DNA of 64,000 bases from Candidatus Poribacteria bacterium (lineage in GTDB: Bacteria; Poribacteria; WGA-4E; JAJDTR01). The stretch is taken from assembly GCA_028820655.1 (NCBI GenBank), contig JAPPIK010000002.1, positions 1 through 64,000 on the forward strand, written 5' to 3'. A program made the position numbers and the translations under genes. How positions within the stretch are numbered: the first letter of the stretch is position 1; each line of letters opens with the position of its first letter. Below, piece by piece: positions 1 through 8,931 of this stretch. Under the pieces are notes generated by a model that worked only from the letters and a program-made list of their open reading frames with translations, did no database searches and was not told where the DNA came from.

Positions 1-42
1 AGAAGAGAAAAGCAAACAAATTGACCAGAAAGCAGTGAACTA

Positions 43-633
43 CTAAGTCCCTAATTTTTTGCCATAGGCTATCCCGTCCACATACTGTATGAGGTCGGTC
101 CCGTTGTAAGTGCCAACCGCGTGATGCCATTTGCCATCCGTGATCTGAATGCCGCGCGCCTGAACATCATTTCGCGGGTTGTTAGTTGTAAACCCAACCG
201 TTACTTGCTCCCGCATCCACATTGAATAATTTCGAGCTAATCCAAAGTTTTCCTTGCTGACAATCATGTTGCAGCAGTCACCGACGAGTTTTTCAGTTTT
301 TACCCATGCGCCAATGGCAAATTCTTCAAGATCCATATCGTCGGTGTGTGGAATAGTGACGGCATTCCATCCCACGCCTGCCGGTCCTACCTTAAGTCCC
401 GCCCCCCAAACTCCTTTATCCCATTTCGGCTTCTGCCTAAACTCGCCGTCATGGCCATTGCCAGAAATATCGTTTAGGGTTCCCTCTGCCACCTGACCGA
501 TTTTTCCATCTCCGGCCGCAAAGGTAAACGCCATAAGGACATCCTCTCTTTCAATCTCGCCGTAAGACAGATTTATCGTGGTGAATAGAACCGCGAAAGT
601 CGAAAACGTTGATTTCGTTGTGAATCGAATCAT
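43..633 (-). CDS. Truncated LamG-domain secreted protein (C-terminally shortened paralog)
   Basis: This 196-aa protein is a shortened copy of the upstream LamG gene at 972-1808. The two proteins are nearly co-linear from the signal peptide to the segment YVDGIAYGK. This copy then ends in KLGT and a TAG stop, where the paralog continues for about 80 residues. The last LamG strands and the shared C-terminal tail are therefore missing. I chose the ATG at 633 because AGGAGG lies 7 bases upstream, and the paralog's signal peptide starts at the equivalent Met; a frame open to 654 adds only a basic extension. An N-terminal hydrophobic segment (TFAVLFTTINLSYG) predicts export. The first 42 bases of the window do not resume the lost sequence in any frame I tried. 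It is probably a decaying tandem duplicate and may not fold. Confidence 0.7.
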   Translation of the reverse strand: MIRFTTKSTFSTFAVLFTTINLSYGEIEREDVLMAFTFAAGDGKIGQVAEGTLNDISGNGHDGEFRQKPKWDKGVWGAGLKVGPAGVGWNAVTIPHTDDMDLEEFAIGAWVKTEKLVGDCCNMIVSKENFGLARNYSMWMREQVTVGFTTNNPRNDVQARGIQITDGKWHHAVGTYNGTDLIQYVDGIAYGKKLGT

Positions 634-971
634 CGTAGTCCTCCTTTTGGGCACGATTGAACAGGCCCAGACACGTATTCATGATTGAAGACCTGGCGAG
701 GAAGCCAAATCCGCACGGTCTTGCCAAGTAAACACCGCAGCAACTTTCTTACCGTAGATGATGGGGGAAACGCACAAATCATCTTATCTAGCTGGTAAAA
801 CCATTCCGTCTTCCGCCAACGAGGCGGATTCTTTCACTACGAACATGAGTGGCAAAGCTCGGGCGCGGTATATCGGATACGTGGGTCATTTGTCCCCCGT
901 AACGAAGCCGCCGGAGGTGAACATTCCCCGCAGGTTCTTCGGCGCACCATTTTAGGTAGAGTGCACTCAGA
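634..971. other. Intergenic spacer between two tandem LamG genes
   Basis: This 338-bp spacer separates the full-length LamG gene from its truncated downstream copy. It holds the AGGAGG ribosome binding site of the truncated gene at its left edge. I see no credible gene, hairpin terminator or repeat. The short open frames crossing it have no recognisable content. Confidence 0.5.
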
Positions 972-1808
972 CTAATACTTGGTCGATTTGAGCCCAGCCC
1001 ATGTAGTCGCCATTTTGTCATGGGGATCGACCGCTCGAAATCCCAGCAACTTTTCTAGTCCTTGCTCCATGAGGGTATTGACTTCCTCTTCTGTTAGCCC
1101 CCGATTGAAAACTACGACATCATCGACAACTCCATGCGTGCCTAGACTGAGGCCGCCCAGCCAAGTGGCTCCAATGTGTAATTGCTGGGAGGGATTAAAA
1201 GAGGGAGTGTGTCCTCCAACCGGATTCTTGCCGTACGCTACCCCGTCCACATACTGAGTGAGGTCCGCCCCGTCGTAAGTGCCTACTGCATGATGCCATT
1301 TGCCATCCGTTATCACTATGCCGCGCGCTTGAACATCATCAAATGGGTTCGTTGTTGTGAATCCAACGGTCACCTGTTCCCGCATCCACATTGAAAAATT
1401 CCGATTTAGACCCCCACCCCAACTTTCCTTGCTAACTATCATGTTGCAACAGTCACCGATGAGTTTTTCAGTTTTAACCCATGCGCCAACGGCAAATTCT
1501 CTAAGATCCATCTTATCGGAGTGTGGAATCGTTGCCGCATTCCAACCTTGCCCCGCCTGCCCTACCTGAAGCCCCGCCCCCCAAACTCCATTAGCCCATT
1601 TCGGCTTCTGCCGAAACTCACCATCATTGCCATTGCCAGAAATATCGTTTAGGGTTCCCTCCGCCACTTGTGCGATTATTCCGTCTCCGGCTGCAAAGGT
1701 AAACGCCATAACGACATCCATTCTCTCAATCTCGCCGTAGGATAGTTGAATTGCGGTGAACAGGACCGCGAAAGTCGAAAACGTTGATTTCGTCGTGGAT
1801 CCAATCAT
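972..1808 (-). CDS. LamG-domain (concanavalin-like) secreted protein
   Basis: This 278-aa protein has an N-terminal signal peptide (TFAVLFTAIQLSYG, residues about 10-25) followed by one LamG/laminin-G-like jelly-roll domain. Diagnostic features are the AFTFAAGDG opening, DISGNGNDG, GVWGAGLQV, FAVGAWVKT, GKWHHAVGTYDG, QYVDGVAYG and a final DDVVVFNRGLTEEEV helix. Such domains bind carbohydrate or protein ligands outside the cell; the ligand is unknown. It ends in MATTWAGLKSTKY, a form of the tail shared by the full-length LamG proteins here. It starts 7 bp after the stop of the LamG gene at 1816-2622, so the two are probably co-transcribed. The ribosome site before its ATG is weak, which suggests translation follows from the upstream gene. 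Confidence 0.85.
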   Translation of the reverse strand: MIGSTTKSTFSTFAVLFTAIQLSYGEIERMDVVMAFTFAAGDGIIAQVAEGTLNDISGNGNDGEFRQKPKWANGVWGAGLQVGQAGQGWNAATIPHSDKMDLREFAVGAWVKTEKLIGDCCNMIVSKESWGGGLNRNFSMWMREQVTVGFTTTNPFDDVQARGIVITDGKWHHAVGTYDGADLTQYVDGVAYGKNPVGGHTPSFNPSQQLHIGATWLGGLSLGTHGVVDDVVVFNRGLTEEEVNTLMEQGLEKLLGFRAVDPHDKMATTWAGLKSTKY

Positions 1809-1815
1809 CGTAGAC

Positions 1816-2622
1816 CTACTTCGAACTCTTTATCCTGCCCCACGTGATAGCCAGTTTTCCACTAATCTCTACGGAATGCGCCAATCCGCCCCGTGCTTCA
1901 AAGTTCTGCTTGATTTCTTCCTCGGTCAGCACGCGTTTGTAAACGCGAATCTCGTCCAGAATTCCTTTCCATCGCTCTCCGCCAGGCCTTCTTCCAATGT
2001 AAAACGGACTCTTATTGTCAATATTCTCTTTCCCTTGAGAATCCGATGGTACGCTGCGCACCGATTCGCCATTTACAAATAACTCGACATCGCCCTTCCG
2101 TTCGAAGACGCCAACAACGTGCGTCCACTGCTCAAAACGCGTCATACCTTCGAGGACGCGGCTTGCATTACCCTTCCCGTCATTTGCGTAGGGTTGAAAT
2201 CCATCCGAGATGTTATGCTCCAGCATATATCCGACATCGCCGCCGTCTTTCTTGTCAATAATGCGCATGGATGAGCCGGTGTTTTTCGGGAATGCCCAAG
2301 CTTCGAGGGTAAAATCGGTTCTCGCGCCGAAATCCAGACTACCATCTGCAGGATCGCCAACGTTGACAGATTGATTGCCCCCGTTAAATTCCATGCCCTC
2401 GCCAATTTTACCCTTTACAACTTTGGGATCGCCCTCAATCTTGCCATTGTTCGCCCCCCAAACGTCCTTGACGGTTTTGCCTTCTATTGTTTCTTGATCG
2501 AAGGACCAGTAGCTAATCAATCCTTCACTGACCGCCCTCTCTCGTCCGAGCGCTGCATCAATCCGCCAAACCAATGTTCCTAGAATCACCAACATGAGAG
2601 TTACCGTGTCTTGCATTTTCAT
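1816..2622 (-). CDS. LamG-domain secreted protein
   Basis: The gene encodes 268 aa from the ATG at 2622, chosen because AGGAG lies about 9 bases upstream and the reading begins with a signal peptide (TLMLVILGTLVWRIDAALG). The frame is open further upstream but without a ribosome site or a plausible signal peptide. The LamG domain spans about residues 30-235: GLISYWSFD, DVWGANNGKIEG, GMEFNGGNQSVNVGD, FTLEAWAFP, WTHVVGVFER, VELFVNGE, FYIGRRPG, LDEIRVYKRVLTEEEI. The protein ends in GKLAITWGRIKSSK, the shared LamG tail. It is more divergent from its two neighbours than they are from each other. It is probably the first gene of a LamG operon running leftward. Confidence 0.85.
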   Translation of the reverse strand: MKMQDTVTLMLVILGTLVWRIDAALGRERAVSEGLISYWSFDQETIEGKTVKDVWGANNGKIEGDPKVVKGKIGEGMEFNGGNQSVNVGDPADGSLDFGARTDFTLEAWAFPKNTGSSMRIIDKKDGGDVGYMLEHNISDGFQPYANDGKGNASRVLEGMTRFEQWTHVVGVFERKGDVELFVNGESVRSVPSDSQGKENIDNKSPFYIGRRPGGERWKGILDEIRVYKRVLTEEEIKQNFEARGGLAHSVEISGKLAITWGRIKSSK

Positions 2623-2808
2623 CCTAGTTTTTCTCCTAATATCATTCTCTTGGAAATCTATTACCCAGAACATCGACGCAACATAAAACATGGTAAATCT
2701 AACGGCGAGTTTCAAAAAGCTTGTAAGTACACGTCCAGTAGTTAAAATGGTAACCTACATCACCAGTTCCTTGTTTACGTACCTGTGGTAGTTCGTATGA
2801 CGCTTAGG

Positions 2809-4539
2809 TCACGTTTTGGTCGCGACGGGTAACAGGATATGCGACGGGTACTTGGCGTTGTGATAAATGGTTTGATTGGCTAATCGGCTCGGTACATCCT
2901 CTCCGATTGGCGCGCCGGTGTTGGGATTCAGGTCATAGGCAGGGTACAAGGACGATGTGACCACGAGGCTCAGCCTTTGACCTCGCCGGAAGACCATTGA
3001 AGTTGCTAGGAATTCAATTGTATATCTGTACACTTCACCCGGAGAGATTGGGGATGGCTGCGGGCTGTCAATCCGGGCTGCACCTGCTCGATAGGAGGCG
3101 CGCATCACAGCCGACGAGATTGGAATCGACTTGCCATCCGGCAAGGCAATACACAGCAGAACAATCCAATCGGTGTCCACACAATCACTAGCAGCATACA
3201 ACGTGATGAACGCCGTACCGGTCACTTCAAGCTCTTCTTTCAGCGGCGCGCTAGAATAAACTACCGTGTCCTCACGATGTTGCGCGTAACGATAATCCAT
3301 TGTCAGTACATTAACGTCGGTTGGAGGTAACGGCGATTCCGGATCGAGCACCGAAGGAACGGGGTCCTCAGGATCATATACGTAGTGGTCGCTCGGTTCA
3401 TTTCGAGGCATCGCCGTATCAAGGGTTCCGTCTCCTTCAAATGTGTTCGCTCTACCGCCGCTGTGGAGATAGAATTTGAGATTCTTCATGTTTGGCATCG
3501 GCCATGATTCCTCCTCTCGCCAGACGTTTTTCCCCATGGTGAATATCTTGACCTTCGAGTCGGCATCATGGCCGTTATCCTCATCTTTCAGCCAATGGTC
3601 GAACCAGCGTAGGTGGATAGATTTTAGGTCCGGCACTGCCTCCTGCGTGAAGGTTAAGTCCCCCAACTGCGCTTGAGGATTAGAGGTTCCGGCGTGATCC
3701 CAAGGACCAATGAGAAGCCACTGTTTACCCCTTGCCGGAGAGCGGGCTACCATCTGATTGTACATATACAGCTCGCCCCATTGACAATTGTCAAACCACC
3801 CAGTGATGTGTAAGGTTGGTATATCCACCTTATCGAAATAATCTTCGAATGACATTTGTTGCCAATATTCATCGTAGGTGTTGTGTTCAAGCCAAGTGCG
3901 CCAGTAGGTATTCGTACGCCCCACTGCCTTGTCGACATCTTTGAGCGGGCGAGTGCGAATTATTTTGTTGAAATTGTATGGCGAGGCTACCCCAGGTTGA
4001 TGTGAGGAGAGAGGTTCAAACGGGTAATGCTGCATGGTGCGTCCTCCCGTCATGTTTAACCACCGAAACTGAAATACGGGGAACTTTCCGTTCATGTAAT
4101 TTTCATCGTGCATCCAACGCATGCCCCCCGTTGCAGTGCTGACTACCGTAACGAGATGTGGCGGACGTTCTCGTGCAGCGAGCCATTGCACCGTGCCGCC
4201 GTACGACACGCCCATCATGCCAATTTTTCCGTTAGACCAAGGTTGACCCGCGATCCACTCGATGGTGTCGTAACCGTCCTTTCCCTCATTTACTCTTGGT
4301 TCAAAGTGACCCTCCGAATCAAAGCGGCCTCGCACGTCCTGAATCACAACGACGTATCCCTCACCGCTGAAATACTGAGCAATCTCGACAAATCGCGGAG
4401 CGATGTTATCGTAAGGGGTACGCAGAAGAATTACGGGGTATCCCACCTCGGCGGCCGGCAGATAGATATCGGCAGATAGTTTGACGCCATCACGCATAGG
4501 GACAGGGGTATCCCACATAAACCGGATGTCGTCGTCCAT
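2809..4539 (-). CDS. CocE/NonD family hydrolase (X-Pro dipeptidyl-peptidase S15-like)
   Basis: This 576-aa alpha/beta hydrolase belongs to the CocE/NonD (peptidase S15) family, whose members cleave acyl or amide bonds by a Ser-Asp-His triad. The nucleophile elbow GVSYGG places Ser at residue 112. The segment HITGWFDN holds the likely catalytic Asp and GPWDHAG the likely His. The N-terminus (PVPMRDGVKLSADIYLP, TPYDN) and the oxyanion-region DVRGRFDSEG are typical. A C-terminal jelly-roll domain (about 390-570; FITLYAASDCVDTDWIV, GQRLSLVVTSS) matches the family's X-Pro C-domain. AAGGAG precedes the ATG at 4539. I see no signal peptide, so it is likely cytoplasmic. The substrate cannot be read from sequence. 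It lies alone between the ceramidase-like and LamG genes on the same strand. Confidence 0.9.
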   Translation of the reverse strand: MDDDIRFMWDTPVPMRDGVKLSADIYLPAAEVGYPVILLRTPYDNIAPRFVEIAQYFSGEGYVVVIQDVRGRFDSEGHFEPRVNEGKDGYDTIEWIAGQPWSNGKIGMMGVSYGGTVQWLAARERPPHLVTVVSTATGGMRWMHDENYMNGKFPVFQFRWLNMTGGRTMQHYPFEPLSSHQPGVASPYNFNKIIRTRPLKDVDKAVGRTNTYWRTWLEHNTYDEYWQQMSFEDYFDKVDIPTLHITGWFDNCQWGELYMYNQMVARSPARGKQWLLIGPWDHAGTSNPQAQLGDLTFTQEAVPDLKSIHLRWFDHWLKDEDNGHDADSKVKIFTMGKNVWREEESWPMPNMKNLKFYLHSGGRANTFEGDGTLDTAMPRNEPSDHYVYDPEDPVPSVLDPESPLPPTDVNVLTMDYRYAQHREDTVVYSSAPLKEELEVTGTAFITLYAASDCVDTDWIVLLCIALPDGKSIPISSAVMRASYRAGAARIDSPQPSPISPGEVYRYTIEFLATSMVFRRGQRLSLVVTSSLYPAYDLNPNTGAPIGEDVPSRLANQTIYHNAKYPSHILLPVATKT

Positions 4540-4751
4540 GATGGCTCCTTCTATTTGCGAAGTTTAGTCTATATTTAGACACGTCGTCGAGTGCTAAAGC
4601 GTTCTATCCCGGGACCCACCAGATTTCAAATCCATCAGGTTGCCAGCGAAATATACGATGAAACTACGTTTATCGCATTGACATGGTGCGCAATTGCTGG
4701 AGGTCTTGGAAACAAATTGAGCACTTGATGCACGAACACTCAATAACTGGC

Positions 4752-6032
4752 TCAATTTGCCCAAAGAGACATGATAGCGCCTTTGATTGCTTCTTCTGTA
4801 CCGATATCTAGCGACGTATGGAGTACACGGACGTTGTGCGACCACAACGACGGGAATGCCCCCGCTTCGTACCCGCCTTTGTCGCCCCGCGCCAGTTCTT
4901 CATCTGTGGCAACATACGTCACCATTCCGTTGGTGTCGCCAAAAACCATTGTATTCGTGAACGGAGATTTTTCGGATACCCACAGTTCATACTCAGCGAA
5001 AGGCTCGTGGGACATCGTTAGAAGACACCATTCCGATCCCATCATTACAGCGTTAATATCAAACCGCAGTTCCGGCTGTTCGCCTCGTTCAATGGCTTCC
5101 TTGATCCCTTCGAGTTGCTCCTTTCGATGGGCATAGGCGTGGAGATCGAGACTCTTGAGTCGGGTGCAGGTTTCCTCCCACTGTTCCATCGATGGTAGCT
5201 TCTTCGTGGGTAGCGTAATACGTATGGACTCCACCGTCAGTTTGTCGGCTTTAATCGCCGCAGTCGCGCGCAGCGTTTGTAGCACGGCATCACCCAATTT
5301 CCTTCCCGCCTCCTCCGCCTTTTTCCACCCGCTCCTCAAAGGGTAGCCATTGATGTTGCCACAGCACCCTTGAGCGAACATCGCCACAACGCCGTGGCCT
5401 AAGGTTTCCTCGATGCGCTGCACGGCAAAGCCGGGAAAGTCGGCCCCGGTTAGGCTGCTGGAGTTATGGACAATGACGGGATGGGCAGCATGTTCGAATA
5501 GCACCGCAAGTGTGTTACCTCCGTCCACCCTAACCTGCAGGACATTTGCCCAAGGCACAATGGCGGCAGTTTCGTTCACCGCCATAACCGTTACGCCAAA
5601 CTCGTCTGCCAAACGACGGTTAAACCCAATTTGCACAGGTGCTTGTCCGGCGTGTAAAGACGCCGGAATACGGTTAGCGTATGCTTCCTCCACGGCATCC
5701 AAGATTGAGCGCTCAACGAGTTCAATCCACTCCTTCTCATGCGGCTCCTCGGGGAAATCGACGGTTCCCGGCGCCGAATGTGTCTGTGAGAAGTTGAGAA
5801 GGTTGTGCTTTATCCCGGTGCGTTCGTCAATCCGTCTCCGCATTTGATCGCAAAACTCGAAACTCCCGTTCAAAAGGTCGATGCACACAATTGCCACTGT
5901 GGTTTGCCCATCGTCCAGTACGAGTGACTTCACGAACAGAGGGTCATGGATTCCCGCACTATATCGCGTGTGGTCCGCAAGTCGTGTGCGTGTAGGCGGC
6001 GTGATATTCTTGCGACTTACTCCAGCTTTCAA
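4752..6032 (-). CDS. Neutral/alkaline ceramidase-like protein (PF04734-type), putative zinc ligand altered
   Basis: This 426-aa protein resembles the N-terminal catalytic domain of neutral/alkaline non-lysosomal ceramidases and related metallohydrolases. The start appears to be TTG at 6032 with AAGGAG about 10 bases upstream. The ATG next to that site is out of frame, and the reading from TTG (KAGVSRKNITPP) matches the MRAGAS start of the paralogs. There is no signal peptide, unlike two paralogs. Motifs: VCIDLL, NFSQTHSAPG, FEHAAHPVIVH, MFAQGCCGNINGYP, GSEWCLLTMSHEPFAEYELW and TYVATDEE. The paralogs read HTH where this protein has Q83-T-H85, so the first metal-binding His of the family is replaced by Gln. 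Activity may differ or be lost. It is divergent from the DUF6785 gene at 6887. Confidence 0.8.
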   Translation of the reverse strand: MKAGVSRKNITPPTRTRLADHTRYSAGIHDPLFVKSLVLDDGQTTVAIVCIDLLNGSFEFCDQMRRRIDERTGIKHNLLNFSQTHSAPGTVDFPEEPHEKEWIELVERSILDAVEEAYANRIPASLHAGQAPVQIGFNRRLADEFGVTVMAVNETAAIVPWANVLQVRVDGGNTLAVLFEHAAHPVIVHNSSSLTGADFPGFAVQRIEETLGHGVVAMFAQGCCGNINGYPLRSGWKKAEEAGRKLGDAVLQTLRATAAIKADKLTVESIRITLPTKKLPSMEQWEETCTRLKSLDLHAYAHRKEQLEGIKEAIERGEQPELRFDINAVMMGSEWCLLTMSHEPFAEYELWVSEKSPFTNTMVFGDTNGMVTYVATDEELARGDKGGYEAGAFPSLWSHNVRVLHTSLDIGTEEAIKGAIMSLWAN

Positions 6033-6886
6033 GTGCTTTCATCTCCTTTTTGCATGTAGGTTAGATGCAATAGCCGCTCCAAAACTTGTTGTCTTGCCCG
6101 TCGCACTGTGTCCCTCGGGCAACCTAATTCTTCCTATATATTCTTATCTCGACTCTGTATATTTAATCGGCAGAGCAGACGGTGTCATTCAAGCGTTAAA
6201 AATAGCGGGGGAGATTTTAGCCATCTGGCCTTTTGAGTTGACCATTGAAAAAGTCGGTAGCGGTTTCCAATATTATCACGGGTTTGGTGTTGTAAGGCTT
6301 TCCGATTGACCCAACAGTAGTACTTTTGTACTGAGTCGAGCCTTGAAAAGAGTCTCAATACATTGATAGAACATTGTACATGAGGCCTAGCGTGCAATGA
6401 CTTACTACACTACGAATTATCCCACACTCTACAATTCCTGTAAAACACTTTTTCACAACAAGCCATGAACATGCCCTGGCGTGAGTATGTCCTCCCCAAA
6501 GTAGCCATTGTGATACTTGCGAGGATTTAGAGCCAAGATCCTCTCCGCGATTGTGCTAAAGGATATGACTAAAGCTGCAGAAGGACATCCCTACCACTGA
6601 CAGAACATCTGCTCTGTCTCGCATAAGCGGACGCAATCGGGAGATCGCTACTACAGTGAATGTAACGTCGAAACAGGAGATGAATCTGGCGAATCTTTGG
6701 TTCTTGAGAAGCCAATGGCGTATTATCCTAAACATATTGACGGCATTTTTTCCCTGTGATAAACTCAAACGTCAGACACGCCTTAAACTGTAGCACCGTC
6801 CTACCTTGAATCTGCCCACTATCCTTCTGGGCAATGTGGTTTATCTCGACGATCACACTCTTCCTTCGCAGATATTAGAGACTGAA
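6033..6886. other. Long intergenic region between divergent genes
   Basis: These 854 bp separate the minus-strand ceramidase-like gene from the plus-strand DUF6785 gene and must hold both promoters. I found no strong -35/-10 pair. A small inverted repeat (AGTAC-TTTT-GTACT) lies near 6316. The frame of the next gene is open back to a TTG at 6806 but has no ribosome site there. No RNA gene or coding sequence is convincing. Confidence 0.4.
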
Positions 6887-8806
6887 ATGAACCCACCGCA
6901 TCAGACCACTGAAAAAGTCACTTCATCCATTCCTGTCCGAGCTATTCTCATCGGACTGTTGCTCATCCCTATAAATGCTTATTGGATTACCGTCGTTAGC
7001 GAACTGTGGGCCACGATGATCGGCATGACCGCAACAACCCTGTTTTTCAATGCGGTCTTCAATCTGTTCTTTCTAACGCTTATCAATATTCCCCTCCGAA
7101 AGTTCCTTCCCAAAGCCGCATTCTCGCGAACCGAAGTCCTCGTTGTCTATGTTATGCTCGTAATGCTATCAACCGTCTGCGGGCACACGATGATGACCTT
7201 CGTTATCGGAACGTTGACTCGTCCGTTTTGGTTTGCGACAGCGGAAAACGAATATGCAGACCTTTTCCACACGTATATTCCATCGTGGATTACGGTTTCG
7301 GACAAACGGGTGTTGAGAGGTTTCTTTGAAGGTGGCGAAACCTTCCATACGGCGGAACACTTCACCACATGGCTAACTCCCGTACTTGTGTGGACAGGGA
7401 TTATATTTGCTATCTTCTTTTCGTTCATTTGTGTGAACATCATCATCCGCAAACAGTGGACCGAACAGGACAAATTGAGCTACCCCATCATTCGAATCCC
7501 GATTGCGCTGACGACGCCGCGGACAATGTCTCGCCCGCATCTTTGGATCGGTTTTTCGGCATCGGCGCTGATCGAGATTCTCAATGGTCTTCACCACCTC
7601 TTTCCCATAATTCCGGGAATCCCGTTACACCACGCCATGTTTTTTTCAGAAAAGCCGTGGCACGCGTTAGGTTGGATGAGATTCTCGTTTAGCCCGTTTG
7701 TAATCGGATTAACATTCTTTGCGCCATTGGATTTGGCATTCTCAGTTTGGTTCTTCTACCTTTTCTTCAAAGCACAGCAGGTAATCGCTTATATGCAATC
7801 TGCGTCGCTCCCGTTCTTCACTCACGGTGTCTACGGGACGGATCAGGGGCTCGGTGCATGGACTACACTAGGTATTCTGTCATTGTGGATAACAAGGCGG
7901 CACCTTAACCTAGTCTGGAAAAGACTGATCGGCCGCACACACTTAGACGATTCAACCGAACCACTAAGGTACCGATCCGCGGCTCTTGGACTGATACTTA
8001 GCATGGCATTTCTCGTGATTCTGCTCCGTAAGGCAGGTTTATCTCTGTCTGTCATGCCATTCTATTTCGCGATTTACCTATTGATGTCGATTGCCATTAC
8101 GCGGGTCCGCGCCGCACTCGGGCCCCCTTTCCATGAGGTTGTCTTCACCCACCCGCAAGGATTTATGGTAAACGTGGTGGGAACCCGTGCACTCGGCGCG
8201 AGTAATCTGACGATACTCTCTTTTCTATACCCCTTCAATAGAGATAACTCCTCACACCCGATGCCGAGCCAGTTAGAAGCCTTCAAGATCGCCGAGCGGA
8301 CGGGAATAAACAACCAACTTCTGTTATCGGGCATGGTGCTTGCCTTGGTAATTAGTATCCTAGCTTCGTTCTGGGCATATTTCCAGATTATGTACGAACA
8401 CGGCGCGGCTGCGAAAGCACGAGGTTATATCCTCGGAATCGGCCGAGAGACGTTTACACAATTGACCTCATGGCTCCAGCACCCAAAGCAGCCCGACTAT
8501 ACCGCTACGCTGTTCATAGCCCTGGGGGCGGCTTTCTCGGTGTTCTTGATGGCGATGCAGCGGCGATTTATCTGGTGGCCATTTCACCCTGGCGGATACG
8601 CTTTGGGTGCGTCGTGGGGCATGGTGCACGTGTGGGCATCGGTCTTGGTTGGCTGGGCTATCAAGGGGATCATCCTAAAATATGGCGGATTGCGAGCATA
8701 TCGAAACGGCGCTCCGTTCTTTCTCGGACTAATTTTGGGCGACCATATTGTGAGCTGCACATGGTCAATTATAGGTGCGGTGTTTCAAGTACCGACATAC
8801 ACATAA
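6887..8806 (+). CDS. DUF6785/DUF6784 family polytopic membrane protein
   Basis: This 639-aa inner-membrane protein has about 12-14 predicted helices and matches what I recognise as the DUF6785 (N-terminal) plus DUF6784 (C-terminal) pair. Landmarks shared with the three paralogs here: IPINAYWITVVSE in the first helix, CGHTMMTFVIGTL, the cytosolic loop RKQWTEQDKLSYPI, ITRVRAALGPPFHE, HPMPSQLEAFKIAERTG and WWPFHPGGYALG. I chose the ATG at 6887 because the fourth paralog starts just before the same first helix. A transporter-like role is plausible from the topology, but no substrate is known. The nearest relative in the window is the gene at 34276. It is followed by a ceramidase-like gene on the same strand. 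Confidence 0.8.
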   Translation: MNPPHQTTEKVTSSIPVRAILIGLLLIPINAYWITVVSELWATMIGMTATTLFFNAVFNLFFLTLINIPLRKFLPKAAFSRTEVLVVYVMLVMLSTVCGHTMMTFVIGTLTRPFWFATAENEYADLFHTYIPSWITVSDKRVLRGFFEGGETFHTAEHFTTWLTPVLVWTGIIFAIFFSFICVNIIIRKQWTEQDKLSYPIIRIPIALTTPRTMSRPHLWIGFSASALIEILNGLHHLFPIIPGIPLHHAMFFSEKPWHALGWMRFSFSPFVIGLTFFAPLDLAFSVWFFYLFFKAQQVIAYMQSASLPFFTHGVYGTDQGLGAWTTLGILSLWITRRHLNLVWKRLIGRTHLDDSTEPLRYRSAALGLILSMAFLVILLRKAGLSLSVMPFYFAIYLLMSIAITRVRAALGPPFHEVVFTHPQGFMVNVVGTRALGASNLTILSFLYPFNRDNSSHPMPSQLEAFKIAERTGINNQLLLSGMVLALVISILASFWAYFQIMYEHGAAAKARGYILGIGRETFTQLTSWLQHPKQPDYTATLFIALGAAFSVFLMAMQRRFIWWPFHPGGYALGASWGMVHVWASVLVGWAIKGIILKYGGLRAYRNGAPFFLGLILGDHIVSCTWSIIGAVFQVPTYT

Positions 8807-8865
8807 ATTACACCGAGAGGGTTTACCAGGAGACTATCCTTGAGGTCTCCCAAAGTCGATTACGA

Positions 8866-8894
8866 TTTCCAGATCATTGCAATCATGCTATAAT
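8866..8894 (+). promoter_or_regulatory. Predicted extended -10 promoter upstream of ceramidase-like gene
   Basis: TTTCCA (8866-8871), a 17-bp spacer and a perfect TATAAT (8889-8894) are preceded by TG at the extended -10 position. The predicted start near 8901 leaves a leader of about 30 bases containing AAGGAGG (8918-8924) before the ATG at 8932. This is the clearest housekeeping-type promoter in this half of the window. Confidence 0.55.
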
Positions 8895-8931
8895 GTTCCC
8901 GATGCCGGTGATGGAAAAAGGAGGAATGGAT

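Noticed and set aside
8829-8850. Terminator after the DUF6785 gene (GGAGAC/GTCTCC hairpin)
   Set aside because: The stem is only 6 bp with a 10-base loop and no T-run follows; it overlaps the region just before the next gene's promoter.
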